A stretch of 64,000 nt of DNA from Curtobacterium sp. MMLR14_010. Lineage in GTDB: Bacteria > Actinomycetota > Actinomycetes > Actinomycetales > Microbacteriaceae. The translations under genes were made by a program, and so were the position numbers. Shown piece by piece: positions 26,050-34,117 of the stretch. The notes below the pieces were generated by a model. That model made no database searches and was not told the origin of the DNA. It worked only from the letters and a program-made list of their open reading frames with translations. Positions within the stretch are counted from its first letter, which is position 1; the number at the start of each line of letters is the position of its first letter. The stretch lies in assembly GCF_001865015.1 (NCBI RefSeq), contig NZ_MJGV01000046.1:221761-285760 (forward strand). Direction: 5' to 3'.

Positions 26050-27042
26050 GTGGACATCACGATCATCGGCGCCGGCGCGATCGGCGGCACCATCGGCGCA
26101 CACATGGCCCGCGCCGGGCACGGCGTGCTGCTGTGCGACGCGGACGCCGACCACGTCGCCGCGATCAACGCCGACGGACTGCACATCGAGGGCCCCGTCG
26201 AGGACTTCACGGTCCGCGTGGACGCCGTCACGCCCGAGGAGCTGCCCTCGCGGGTCGGCCCGGGCGGCGTCGGGGCAGCGGTCGTCGCGGTGAAGAGCCT
26301 GCACACCGCGTCCGCCGCCCGGGTGCTCGCCGAGGTGCTCGCCCCGGACGGGTACGTGCTCACCACGCAGAACGGGCTGACCGCCGACACGCTGTCCGAG
26401 GTGGTCGGTGCCGAGCGCGTGGTGTCGAGCTTCATCAACGTCGGGGCGGACTACCTCGAGCCGGGCCGGATCCTGCAGGGCAACATCGCCGCGTTCCGGA
26501 TCGGCGAACTCGCCGGGGGAGCGATCACCCCGCGCGTGGGCCTCCTCGCGGACGCGATGCCGTACGCGCTGCCGACGGAGAACGTCCTCGGGTACCTGTG
26601 GGGCAAGGAGGCCTACGGCGCGATGCTCTGGGCCGGGGCGGTCTCGGACCTGACCATCGCCGACTCGCTCTCGCTGCCGGAGTACCGCGACCTGATGATC
26701 GCCGTCGCGCAAGAGGCGATCGACCAGGCACCCGTCCAGGTCGAGTCCTTCGACGGCTTCGTGCCGGACGACCTGCCCGGGTCGCTCGACCGCCTCGCCG
26801 CGTTCAACCGCCGCAGCGCCAAGGCCCGGTCCGGGATCTGGCGCGACCTCATGGTGCGCAAGCGGAAGACCGAGGTCGACGAGGTGCACAAGGACATCCA
26901 GGGACCGGTGTTCGACCGCATCGTCGCCATGGTCCACGATGTCGAGGAGGGCCGCCGCACGTGCGAGCGCGCGAACCTCGACGAGCTCGCCGCCTTCGTC
27001 CGCGACCTCCCCACGCCCGTCAGCGCCGACGCCGGCCGCTGA
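26050..27042 (+). CDS. Ketopantoate reductase-like (PanE/ApbA family) oxidoreductase
   Basis: The protein has 330 residues. The N-terminal Rossmann motif GAGAIGGTIGAHMA (about 7-20), the central VVAVKSLHT and TTQNGLT segments, and a C-terminal helical ApbA_C domain (about 185-320) define the family. It reduces a 2-keto acid with NADPH. The location in a peptide/amino-acid catabolic cluster suggests a different substrate from ketopantoate. The GTG start follows GAGAGGA. The next gene begins 28 bases on. Confidence 0.85.
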   Translation: MDITIIGAGAIGGTIGAHMARAGHGVLLCDADADHVAAINADGLHIEGPVEDFTVRVDAVTPEELPSRVGPGGVGAAVVAVKSLHTASAARVLAEVLAPDGYVLTTQNGLTADTLSEVVGAERVVSSFINVGADYLEPGRILQGNIAAFRIGELAGGAITPRVGLLADAMPYALPTENVLGYLWGKEAYGAMLWAGAVSDLTIADSLSLPEYRDLMIAVAQEAIDQAPVQVESFDGFVPDDLPGSLDRLAAFNRRSAKARSGIWRDLMVRKRKTEVDEVHKDIQGPVFDRIVAMVHDVEEGRRTCERANLDELAAFVRDLPTPVSADAGR

Positions 27043-27070
27043 CCGACCCCGTCTGAACTGGAGCCCTCCC

Positions 27071-28117
27071 ATGCGCGCAGCCCTCTACCAGGCCGCCGGC
27101 CACGTCACCGTCGAGGACGTCCCCGACGCCGCCCTGCACGAGCCCACGGACGCGGTCGTCCGCGTCGTGCGGTCCTGCGTGTGCGGGTCCGACCTCTGGT
27201 CGTGGCGCGGGGTGACCCAGCGCGAGCCTGGGTCGCGCCTCGGCCACGAGTTCATCGGCGTCGTCGAGGAGGTCGGGCCCGACGTCCACACCGTCGCGGT
27301 GGGGGACCTCGTCGTCGCCCCGTTCCAGTGGTCCGACGGCACCTGCCCGGCCTGCCTCGACGGCATCAACACGCGGTGCGAGCACGGCGGGACGTTCGGC
27401 GCGCCCGGCGCCGACGGGGGACAGGGGGAGGCCGTCCGGGTGCCCCTGGCCGACGGCACGCTCGTTGTCGTACCCGGTGGCCTCGCGGGTGTCGACGAGC
27501 ACCTGCTCCCGTCCCTGCTCGCGCTGAGCGACGTCGCGGGCACCGGCCTGCACGGTGCCGTCCTCGCCGACGTCACCGAGGGCTCGACCGTCGCGGTGAT
27601 CGGTGACGGCGCCGTCGGGCTCGCCGCAGTCCTCGGCGCCCGGTCCGTCCTCGGCGCCGAGCGGGTCATCCTCATGAGCAGCCACGAGGACCGCGCGGCG
27701 ATCGGTCGTACGTACGGCGCCACCGACGTCGTGAGCGTCCGCGGGGACGACGCCGTCGCGGCCGTCCGCGAGATGACCGGGGGACTCGGGGTCCGCCACG
27801 TCGTCGAGGCCGTCGGGACACCGGAGTCCTGGGCGACGGCGATCGGCATGGCCCGGGTCGGCGGCACGATCGGCGCAGTCGGTGTCCCGCACACCAGTCC
27901 ACAGCTCGGGATCTTCCAGCCGTTCGTGCAGCACCTGACCCTGCGCTTCGGGCTCGCACCGGTGCGCCGGTACCTGCCCGACCTCGTCGCGCGCACGATG
28001 GCCGGGAAGTACGACGCCGGATCGGTGTTCGACCTGACGCTGCCGCTCGCAGACGTCGCCGAGGGCTACCGCGCGATGGACGAACGACGCAGCATCAAGG
28101 CGATGCTCGCGGGCTGA
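27071..28117 (+). CDS. Zinc-dependent alcohol dehydrogenase (MDR superfamily)
   Basis: The protein has 348 residues. Catalytic zinc ligands are seen as CVCGSDLW, GHEF and the following Glu. The structural zinc loop is partly kept (CPACLDGINTRC). The cofactor site is VIGDGAVGLAAVLGA (about 177-191), and the C-terminal half matches threonine or alcohol dehydrogenases. It follows the PanE-like gene by 28 bases and likely ends the operon. The oxidised substrate is unknown. Confidence 0.87.
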   Translation: MRAALYQAAGHVTVEDVPDAALHEPTDAVVRVVRSCVCGSDLWSWRGVTQREPGSRLGHEFIGVVEEVGPDVHTVAVGDLVVAPFQWSDGTCPACLDGINTRCEHGGTFGAPGADGGQGEAVRVPLADGTLVVVPGGLAGVDEHLLPSLLALSDVAGTGLHGAVLADVTEGSTVAVIGDGAVGLAAVLGARSVLGAERVILMSSHEDRAAIGRTYGATDVVSVRGDDAVAAVREMTGGLGVRHVVEAVGTPESWATAIGMARVGGTIGAVGVPHTSPQLGIFQPFVQHLTLRFGLAPVRRYLPDLVARTMAGKYDAGSVFDLTLPLADVAEGYRAMDERRSIKAMLAG

Positions 28118-28205
28118 CGGTCAACCCCCAGTTCGCGATTTCCGCCCGGGCGGGGGAGGTGCAACGGTGTGAAGGACTCGTTCACCGACTGATCAGGGGA
28201 TCCAG

Positions 28206-29261
28206 ATGCGGGCAGTCGTATTCGCGATGGTGCCGTCGACGCCGTGGACGGACGGAGCGTTCGCAGTGCTCCTCGCCGCACTGCGGGAAGGCAACGCCGC
28301 GGTCGACGTCACCGGGGTCCTGACCCGGCACCAGGACCGAGCCGTCGGCGTGGTCGAGGGCGATGACGACGACGTGTCCGACCGTCTGGCGCAGCTGCAG
28401 GCGGATCCACGGTACGGCGCCGTCCGTGTGCTGTCCTCGGAGACCTCCCGACGCCGGGTCTTCCCCGAGTGGGCGGCGGCGTACCAGCAGGCCGACCCGC
28501 TCCTGCACGGCGACGAGGACGTGGCCGTTCTGCTCACCGCACCGCTCGACGCCGACCCGGTGCTCCTGGCTCGTCGCGGGGAAGCGCTGCTGAGCTGGTT
28601 CCGAGCGCACCCGAGAGCACCCCTGTCCGCCCAGCACCATACCGACAGCACCTCCGAGCCGGTGCGCGTCGTGAACGTCGCCATCGAGGTGCTGCACGAG
28701 ACCGGCATCGAGGACTGCTCCCTGGAGCTCGTCGCCGACGTCGCCAGCATCAGCCTCGACGAACTCGTCGTGCTGTTCCCGACCCGCCCCGACCTCGTGC
28801 GCGCCATGATCGAACGGTGGGCGGGAGCCCTGTCCGGCCCGCTGCTGCCGATCGCCGCGGAACTCGGTGCCGTCGCCTACCTCCGGGCCCTCGTCCGGGC
28901 GCACGCGGAACAGCCGGCCCTGATGCGGCTCGTCGCGAGCACGCTCAGCACGAGCACCAGCTCGACCCAGCCCGGCGGGGAGTACTTCCGGGCGATGTAC
29001 TCGGGCTTCAAGGCCGTCATCCGCGACGCGCTCGAGGACGACGTGCGAGCCGGTCGGGAGCCGGCGACGATGGACGCCGAGCGCGGGGCGCAGCAGCTCC
29101 TGGCCCTGTTCGACGGCCTCCGTGTCCAGGCGCTCCTCGAACCGGGACTCGACATGGTCGACGCGTTCGACCGCGCCACCGCACGAACCCGACGCGGCTG
29201 GTCCGAGCCGTACGAGCAGCACGACCCCTTCCGACAGCTGACCGCGGGCGTACGCCCATGA
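28206..29261 (+). CDS. BLUF-like domain fused to a TetR-type regulator
   Basis: The protein has 351 residues. Residues 1-95 align with BLUF blue-light sensor domains: GNAAVDVTGVL (conserved Asn30 and TGxL), VVEG (51-52), ADPRY and SRRRVFPEW with Trp89. The residues that drive BLUF photochemistry are lost: the strand-1 Tyr is Val or Phe, the Gln is Gly48, and the Met two after Trp is Ala91. A linker leads to a TetR-like helix-turn-helix (about 153-200) and a ligand/dimer domain. The C-terminal half is paralogous to the next gene, whose ATG overlaps this stop. It is probably a DNA-binding regulator that no longer senses light, or senses something else. Confidence 0.7.
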   Translation: MRAVVFAMVPSTPWTDGAFAVLLAALREGNAAVDVTGVLTRHQDRAVGVVEGDDDDVSDRLAQLQADPRYGAVRVLSSETSRRRVFPEWAAAYQQADPLLHGDEDVAVLLTAPLDADPVLLARRGEALLSWFRAHPRAPLSAQHHTDSTSEPVRVVNVAIEVLHETGIEDCSLELVADVASISLDELVVLFPTRPDLVRAMIERWAGALSGPLLPIAAELGAVAYLRALVRAHAEQPALMRLVASTLSTSTSSTQPGGEYFRAMYSGFKAVIRDALEDDVRAGREPATMDAERGAQQLLALFDGLRVQALLEPGLDMVDAFDRATARTRRGWSEPYEQHDPFRQLTAGVRP

Positions 29262-29875
29262 GCGACAGCGGATCGACCACCCTGGCGGGGGAGCAGGCGG
29301 AACGTGGGCGTGTCATCGCCGGCGCCGTCCAGGCCGCGCGGCGGGACGGCTTCGACACCATCGACTACTTCGTCGTCGCGCGTGCGGCGAACGTCGAGGT
29401 GTGGATGGTCAAGAAGCTCTTCCCCACCTGGGACTCGCTCGTCGTCGCCGCCGCTTCGCACTGGATCGAAGCCGGTCGCCGCCAGTCGCTCGTCATCGCC
29501 GAGACGAAGGGCGCCGTGCAGTACCTCCGGCACCTGCTCCGGCTCGGACAACTCGACCCGGCGATGATGCGCGCGCGCATCCACCTGATGAGCACGGCCT
29601 GCAGCGCACCCGACTCCGACGCCGGGTGGTACCGGGAGCAGTACGCGCAGTTGTTGCAGGACACGACGCTGTTCCTCACGCGCGACATGGTCACCGGCCG
29701 CGAGCCGCGGTCGATGGCTCCGCGGCACGCGGCGAAGCAGCTCGTCGCGCTGTACGACGGGCTGCAGCTGCAGTACCTGCTCACGGTCGAGCCGGACCTG
29801 CTCGGGACCTGGGACCGTGCGGTCGCTCGCATGCGGAGTGGCTGGAGCGACGAGTATGCGTCCCCCGCGGAGTGA
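29258..29875 (+). CDS. TetR-like regulator, paralog of the upstream fusion
   Basis: The protein has 205 residues. The N-terminal helix-turn-helix (about 15-60) includes ARAANVEVWMVKKLFPTWDSLV. The C-terminal part repeats the pattern of the upstream protein: GREPRSMAPRHAAKQLVALYDGLQLQ against GREPATMDAERGAQQLLALFDG, and both end in a GWS(D/E)-EY/PY string. It lacks the BLUF-like part. The four-base ATGA overlap couples it to the fusion gene, so a heterodimer is plausible. The target genes are unknown, and no other gene is in the operon. Confidence 0.75.
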   Translation: MSDSGSTTLAGEQAERGRVIAGAVQAARRDGFDTIDYFVVARAANVEVWMVKKLFPTWDSLVVAAASHWIEAGRRQSLVIAETKGAVQYLRHLLRLGQLDPAMMRARIHLMSTACSAPDSDAGWYREQYAQLLQDTTLFLTRDMVTGREPRSMAPRHAAKQLVALYDGLQLQYLLTVEPDLLGTWDRAVARMRSGWSDEYASPAE

Positions 29876-30080
29876 GCCCTGCCGCAGCAGTCCCCGTGCC
29901 CCGATGTCGCACGCATGTTGTCGTCGAGCGATCGGGACATCCTGCGCGGCCGGGGTCATCATGACTGCCACCATCGCCGAGGCCGTCACGATTCCTGCAT
30001 CCTCGTGACCCCTCCGTCGTCAGCCTGGGACTCACGCACCTGTCCCGCGGACCCATCCGCTCCCGAGCGCGGTTTCTCGG

Positions 30081-30419
30081 TCAGGCGCAGACTGCGATGA
30101 ACGCGCAGCTGTCGCCCGCGGCTCGGATCGACCGGGTGGCTTCCGGCGTGACCGCGGCCGCGGAGCCGGGGATGAGTTCGACCGCCGTCCCGTCGATGAC
30201 GAGCCACCCGGAGCCGCGGACGAGGACGTACGCATCCTCGACGCCGTCGATGCGGTGATCATGCGGCACAGTCTCGGCACCGGCCGGGAGATCGACGTGG
30301 TACAGCCCGAACGCCTTGACGCCGAGCGCCGCGTTCAGGCGCCGGTCCCATGGGCTGGAAGCGGGATGGGACGCAGCGGACGGCGGTACGTCGGAGACCT
30401 TGATGACGGAGTAGCCCAT
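30081..30419 (-). CDS. Small cupin-fold protein
   Basis: The protein has 112 residues. The single cupin domain shows VDLPAGAETVPHDHRIDGVEDAYVLVRG, with His-x-His and a following Glu as possible metal ligands, then GSAAAVTPEATRSI. Such proteins bind small ligands or catalyse simple reactions, and the role is unknown. The 205 bases between the TetR gene and this stop hold nothing I can assign. Confidence 0.7.
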   Translation of the reverse strand: MGYSVIKVSDVPPSAASHPASSPWDRRLNAALGVKAFGLYHVDLPAGAETVPHDHRIDGVEDAYVLVRGSGWLVIDGTAVELIPGSAAAVTPEATRSIRAAGDSCAFIAVCA

Positions 30420-30463
30420 GTGTCGCTTGTACCAGTGGCGCGCTCCGCGGCGGCGGTTCCCGG

Positions 30464-30964
30464 TCAGCCGATGGAGGATCGGCTACCGGACGGACTTCCG
30501 CTGGCCAAGGCTTCCGGTCCAGGCCGCAACCAGTTCCGGAGGCTGGTCAGGGCGAGGGCCCGGTCGTCTGCCCCGAAGGCTCGGTCCTCACGGAACAGCA
30601 GGAAGACCTCGCGCTGTGTACTTCCCCAAGAGTCTCGCCGTTCAATCACCGCGGCTGCAGGGAAACCGACGATGTTGCTCTTCGCGATCCTGCGTGTGGT
30701 CAACACGTCTCGAAGGATGAGCGCGTCGGGAGTCAGTACGTACGCCGCGCGCACTGCCCGAGCCGAAGCCACAACCGCAACAACTGCCACGACGCTGGCA
30801 AGGACGCTTTGCAGTGGTCGATGTGGTTGGTAGCTCGCGGCGAACACGGCGGCCGCCCCCACGACTCCGAGGAGGCCGGAGACCAGAGCTCGCACGGCGA
30901 GTGGGGCCGGGATCGTCGTTCTGGAAGTCACCGCACTAGCTTGCACCGTCAGCCGATCGTCCAT
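30464..30964 (-). CDS. PH-domain membrane protein
   Basis: The protein has 166 residues. Two membrane helices (about 25-45 and 55-72) are followed by a bacterial PH-like segment AYVLTPDALILRDVLTTRRIAKSNIVGF (about 74-101), then FLLFREDRAFG. Small actinobacterial membrane proteins with this layout are common and of unknown function. A GTG 12 codons downstream is an alternative start. Its last codons cover one copy of the GGATCGGCTACCGG motif found twice more in this region. Confidence 0.65.
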   Translation of the reverse strand: MDDRLTVQASAVTSRTTIPAPLAVRALVSGLLGVVGAAAVFAASYQPHRPLQSVLASVVAVVAVVASARAVRAAYVLTPDALILRDVLTTRRIAKSNIVGFPAAAVIERRDSWGSTQREVFLLFREDRAFGADDRALALTSLRNWLRPGPEALASGSPSGSRSSIG

Positions 30965-31005
30965 CGAGACCGTCCAGTGGGGGTTGCCCCGGCCGACGTT
31001 TGCTG

Positions 31006-31113
31006 TCAGTGGGAAGGAGTGAGGAGCCGGGAGATCACGTCTTGTGCGTTGTCCGCGGTCTTATCGACGAGGTCGAGTTCTGCAAACGCTGAAACCGCAA
31101 CGACCAGCTGAAC
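31006..31113 (-). pseudogene. Possible C-terminal remnant of an unknown gene
   Basis: On the minus strand a stretch of about 35 codons with coding-like third positions reads VQLVVAVSAFAELDLVDKTA, then ends in SRLLTPSH and a stop at 31006-31008. No start codon supports it; upstream the frame runs into the opposite strand of the nucleotidyltransferase gene. It may be the end of a gene lost by rearrangement. The call is weak. Confidence 0.25.
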
Positions 31114-31155
31114 CCGAGATCGGCCGTCGGGACGGTGTTCTCGTAGTGTGCGGGG

Positions 31156-31785
31156 ATGCAGTGGCAGCAGGCGCTCCTCGATCAGCTCGGTGATGCGAGC
31201 CCGGCAGTGTGTGCGGTGCGGCCGTATGGTTCCGTCCTCACACCCTTGGAACTTGATCGGTGGAGCGACCTCGACGCGGAGGTCGACCTCTCCGCCGACG
31301 TCGAGGCCCGAACGCTCCTCGGGGCGGAGCTCTGGGCGTGGCAGAGCACCCTCGATGACGGTGTGCAGCGTGTCCGCGCAGTCCTCCGCGACGGCCGCCG
31401 CTGCGACCTTGCCGTGCGCGGCGCGACGCTCGTGCTTCCACGCCAGCCCGTCGACAACGCTGTGCGGTTCGACCTCGCCCTCGCGGCGACACGCTTCGGC
31501 CGTGGCGCGAACGTCATCGGACTGCATCTGACCCTCGGGGTGGTGCGCGAGGCCCTCGTGCACAGCATGGTTCTGGCTGATCGGCAGAGCGGCAGTGTGC
31601 ATCACCGGTCGGGAGGGCCTACCGACGCCGTTGCCACGCGAGCACTGACGCTGCTGGCCGCCGACCCGGCGCCGGCCATGACGATCCGAGCCGCGGAGTT
31701 CTATGCCGAGAGCCGCGCGCTGATCGACGCCGATTACGAACCGGACTGGAGTGGGCTGACCGCGATCGTCGCCCCACCCAGCTAG
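31156..31785 (+). CDS. Nucleotidyltransferase-fold protein
   Basis: The protein has 209 residues. The active-site pattern YGSVLTPLELDRWSDLDAEVDL (about 24-45) has the Gly-Ser and Asp-x-Asp of pol-beta-like nucleotidyltransferases, with a third Asp likely in RRCDLAV. This group includes aminoglycoside adenylyltransferases and MNT antitoxins; no HEPN partner or resistance gene is adjacent. TAGTGT (31144-31149) lies six bases before the ATG, pointing to a leaderless mRNA. Confidence 0.75.
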   Translation: MQWQQALLDQLGDASPAVCAVRPYGSVLTPLELDRWSDLDAEVDLSADVEARTLLGAELWAWQSTLDDGVQRVRAVLRDGRRCDLAVRGATLVLPRQPVDNAVRFDLALAATRFGRGANVIGLHLTLGVVREALVHSMVLADRQSGSVHHRSGGPTDAVATRALTLLAADPAPAMTIRAAEFYAESRALIDADYEPDWSGLTAIVAPPS

Positions 31786-31857
31786 GTGTCGGCCGCCCGG
31801 TCACCCATCGGCTTTCGGGACGGCACCGGGCTCGGACGGATGCGGCATGATCGGACG

Positions 31858-33579
31858 GTGCCATCACTGACCCCGACCGATGCCTACCGCGCTGCCCGTG
31901 ACCAGCTGCTCGCCGCGGAGTCGTCCGACGCCGCGACCGCCGAGTTCCGGTGGCCCGACCTCGGAGACACCTTCAACTGGGCGAACGACTGGTTCGACGT
32001 CATCGCCGCCGACAACGACCGCACCGCGCTCTGGATCGTCGATGCGCTTGGCGCGGAGCAGCGGCTCAGCTACGCGGAGATGGCAGCCAGGTCGGACCGT
32101 TTGGCCGCGCGCCTGCACGAGCACGGCGTGCGGAAGGGGGACCACGTCCTGGTCATGCTCGGCAACCAGCTCGAGCTCTGGGAGACGATGCTGGCGGTGA
32201 TCAAGCTCGGTGCCGTGATCCTGCCGACGTCGACGATGCTCGACACCTCCGACCTGCAGGACCGCGTTGACCGTGGATCCGTGGCGCACGTCGTCACGAA
32301 CCACGGCGAGACCGCGAAGTACGACGGTGTCCGTGGGGCCTTCTCGCGCATCGTGATCGGTGGTGCGGCGGACGGTTGGATCGAGTACCCGTCGGACCTC
32401 GGTGAGCGTGCGCCCGCGGGGGAGTCGCGGCCCGTCGTGGTGACCCGCACGTCCGACCCCTGTCTCGTCTACTTCACGTCCGGGACGACGTCGAAGCCGA
32501 AGATGGTGGTCCACACGCAGACGTCCTACCCCGTCGGGCACCTCAGCACGATGCACTGGCTCGGTCTGCGGCCCGGCGACGTGCACCTGGCGATCAGTTC
32601 TCCCGGTTGGGGGAAGCACGCCTGGAGCTGTTTCTTCGCGCCGTGGATCGCCGAGGCCACGGTGTTCATCCACAACACCCCGCGCTTCGACCCCGCTGCG
32701 CTCCTGACCCAGATGAACGCGGCCGAGGTGAGCACGTTCTGCGCGCCGCCGACCGCCTGGCGGATGATGCTGCAGTCCGACCTGGGGGAGCGTCCCCGGG
32801 CGCTGCGCGAGATCGTGTCAGCTGGGGAACCGCTGAACCCCGAGGTCATCGACCGGGTCGCCGAGGCCTGGGGCCTGGTCATCCGTGACGGCTACGGCCA
32901 GACCGAGACGACGGCGATCATCGGCAATGCTCCGGGCGCCGACGTCACACCGGGCGCGATGGGGCGCCCGCTGCCCGGTGTCACCGTGACGTTGCTGGAC
33001 CCGCTGACCGGGCAACCGGGCGACGAGGGCGAAGTCTGCCTGGACCTCCGCGAACGACCCGTCAACCTGATGGCGGAGTACCTCGGCGACCCCGAGCGGA
33101 CGGCAGCGTCCATGCGCGACGGGTTCTTCCACACGGGCGACATCGCCTCCCGGGACGCGAACAACGAACTGACCTTCATCGGCCGGACCGACGACGTGTT
33201 CAAGTCCTCCGACTACAAGGTCTCGCCGTTCGAGGTCGAGAGCGCCCTGCTGCAGCACCCCGCCGTGGCGGAGAGCGCCGTCGTGCCGGCTCCTGACGAC
33301 GCTCCTCTCAACATCGTGAAGGCGTACGTGACCTTGGCCGCCGGGTGGGAGGCGACGGCGGAGACCGCGAAGCAGGTGCTCGAGCACGCTCGGACCGCAC
33401 TGCCGGCCTACGCGCGGGTGCGCCGGGTCGAGTTCGCGGAGCTGCCGAAGACGATCTCGGGCAAAATCCGTCGGGTGGAGCTGCGCGAGCGTGAGGAGCG
33501 TGCAGCTACGAGTGGTGCGGGTATCGACGGCGAGTGGCGAGACGAGCAGTTCCCGGAGCTCCGCAGGCCCCGTCCGTAG
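31858..33579 (+). CDS. Acyl-CoA synthetase (ANL superfamily)
   Basis: The protein has 573 residues from the GTG at 31858, six bases behind CATGAT. The AMP-binding loop is YFTSGTTSKPKMV (near 204), motif A5 is DGYGQTETT, then TGDIASRD, GRTDDVFKSSDYKV, and the catalytic Lys in PKTISGKIRRVE near the end. The layout matches medium-chain acyl-CoA synthetases. It activates a carboxylic acid to an acyl-adenylate, then a CoA thioester. The acid is unknown and no beta-oxidation genes are nearby. Confidence 0.88.
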   Translation: MPSLTPTDAYRAARDQLLAAESSDAATAEFRWPDLGDTFNWANDWFDVIAADNDRTALWIVDALGAEQRLSYAEMAARSDRLAARLHEHGVRKGDHVLVMLGNQLELWETMLAVIKLGAVILPTSTMLDTSDLQDRVDRGSVAHVVTNHGETAKYDGVRGAFSRIVIGGAADGWIEYPSDLGERAPAGESRPVVVTRTSDPCLVYFTSGTTSKPKMVVHTQTSYPVGHLSTMHWLGLRPGDVHLAISSPGWGKHAWSCFFAPWIAEATVFIHNTPRFDPAALLTQMNAAEVSTFCAPPTAWRMMLQSDLGERPRALREIVSAGEPLNPEVIDRVAEAWGLVIRDGYGQTETTAIIGNAPGADVTPGAMGRPLPGVTVTLLDPLTGQPGDEGEVCLDLRERPVNLMAEYLGDPERTAASMRDGFFHTGDIASRDANNELTFIGRTDDVFKSSDYKVSPFEVESALLQHPAVAESAVVPAPDDAPLNIVKAYVTLAAGWEATAETAKQVLEHARTALPAYARVRRVEFAELPKTISGKIRRVELREREERAATSGAGIDGEWRDEQFPELRRPRP

Positions 33580-33607
33580 CTCCACCTGCGCGCCGATAAT
33601 GCATATT

Positions 33608-33854
33608 ATGTCAGGTCGAGGACCTGGAGCTTCTCCGGTCCGCTCGATCTCCAGCAACACACGCATCCCGAAGATCGCCGGCGTGTACAAGGGCGCACCC
33701 GCAAGCGCACTGACCGTCAGGCCCGAGAAGTATGCCGGTGCGTCCGCCTCGCGCGCTTCGGCCACCATCGCCCGCGAGTTCGGCATCGAACTGCACCAAC
33801 CTCTACCCCATGCTCGCGACGCCTCTCTCCCCCCACCTCGACAAAGACAGCTGA
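33608..33854 (+). pseudogene. Frameshifted remnant of an unrecognised gene, preceded by an AT-rich palindrome
   Basis: From about 33640 the frame of ATG 33608 has strongly GC-biased third positions (RIPKIAGVYKGAPASALTV, ATIAREFGIEL). Coding character then moves to the +1 frame (NLYPMLATPLSPHLDKDS, stop 33852-33854). Together they could be one 75-80 residue C-terminal piece with a frameshift near 33797. ATAAT-GCAT-ATTAT (33596-33609) lies just before the ATG. I do not recognise the family. The rest of the 33580-34041 gap holds nothing clear. Confidence 0.3.
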
Positions 33855-34041
33855 CCACGACGACACGGCGCCTGCTGCGTTGTAGCGTTCGGCGCCCCCT
33901 CACGGGGCATCTCCGCGGGACACCTGTACGGGAATCCCCCGATCAAGCAGAACATGGTCGAGTTGTCGTGGTTGTCACCGCCGGGTGCGGACCGGTGGAC
34001 GACCGGCCAACGGGACTCCGCTGAGCTAGTCAAGTGTCCGT

Positions 34042-34106
34042 CGATCTGAAAGGCATTTGCAGATCGTTCCACAACGCTCTACGATCTGAAAGACCGTTTC
34101 AGATCG
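34042..34106. promoter_or_regulatory. Two palindromic operators before the ArsR-type gene
   Basis: CGATCTGAAA-N5-TTTCAGATCG (34082-34106) is a perfect inverted repeat. A second copy with one mismatch, CGATCTGAAA-N5-TTGCAGATCG, lies at 34042-34066. They start 40 bases apart, close to four helix turns. The position directly before a repressor-exporter pair points to autoregulation. Confidence 0.75.
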
Positions 34107-34117
34107 AGGGAGTCACA

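Noticed and set aside
29876..30080. Short frames between the TetR-like and cupin genes
   Set aside because: All are under 65 codons, lack starts with supporting signals, and show no coding bias.
33803..34072. Minus-strand 89-codon frame before the ArsR gene
   Set aside because: It has no motif, unlikely composition, and would overlap the operator region. Not supported.
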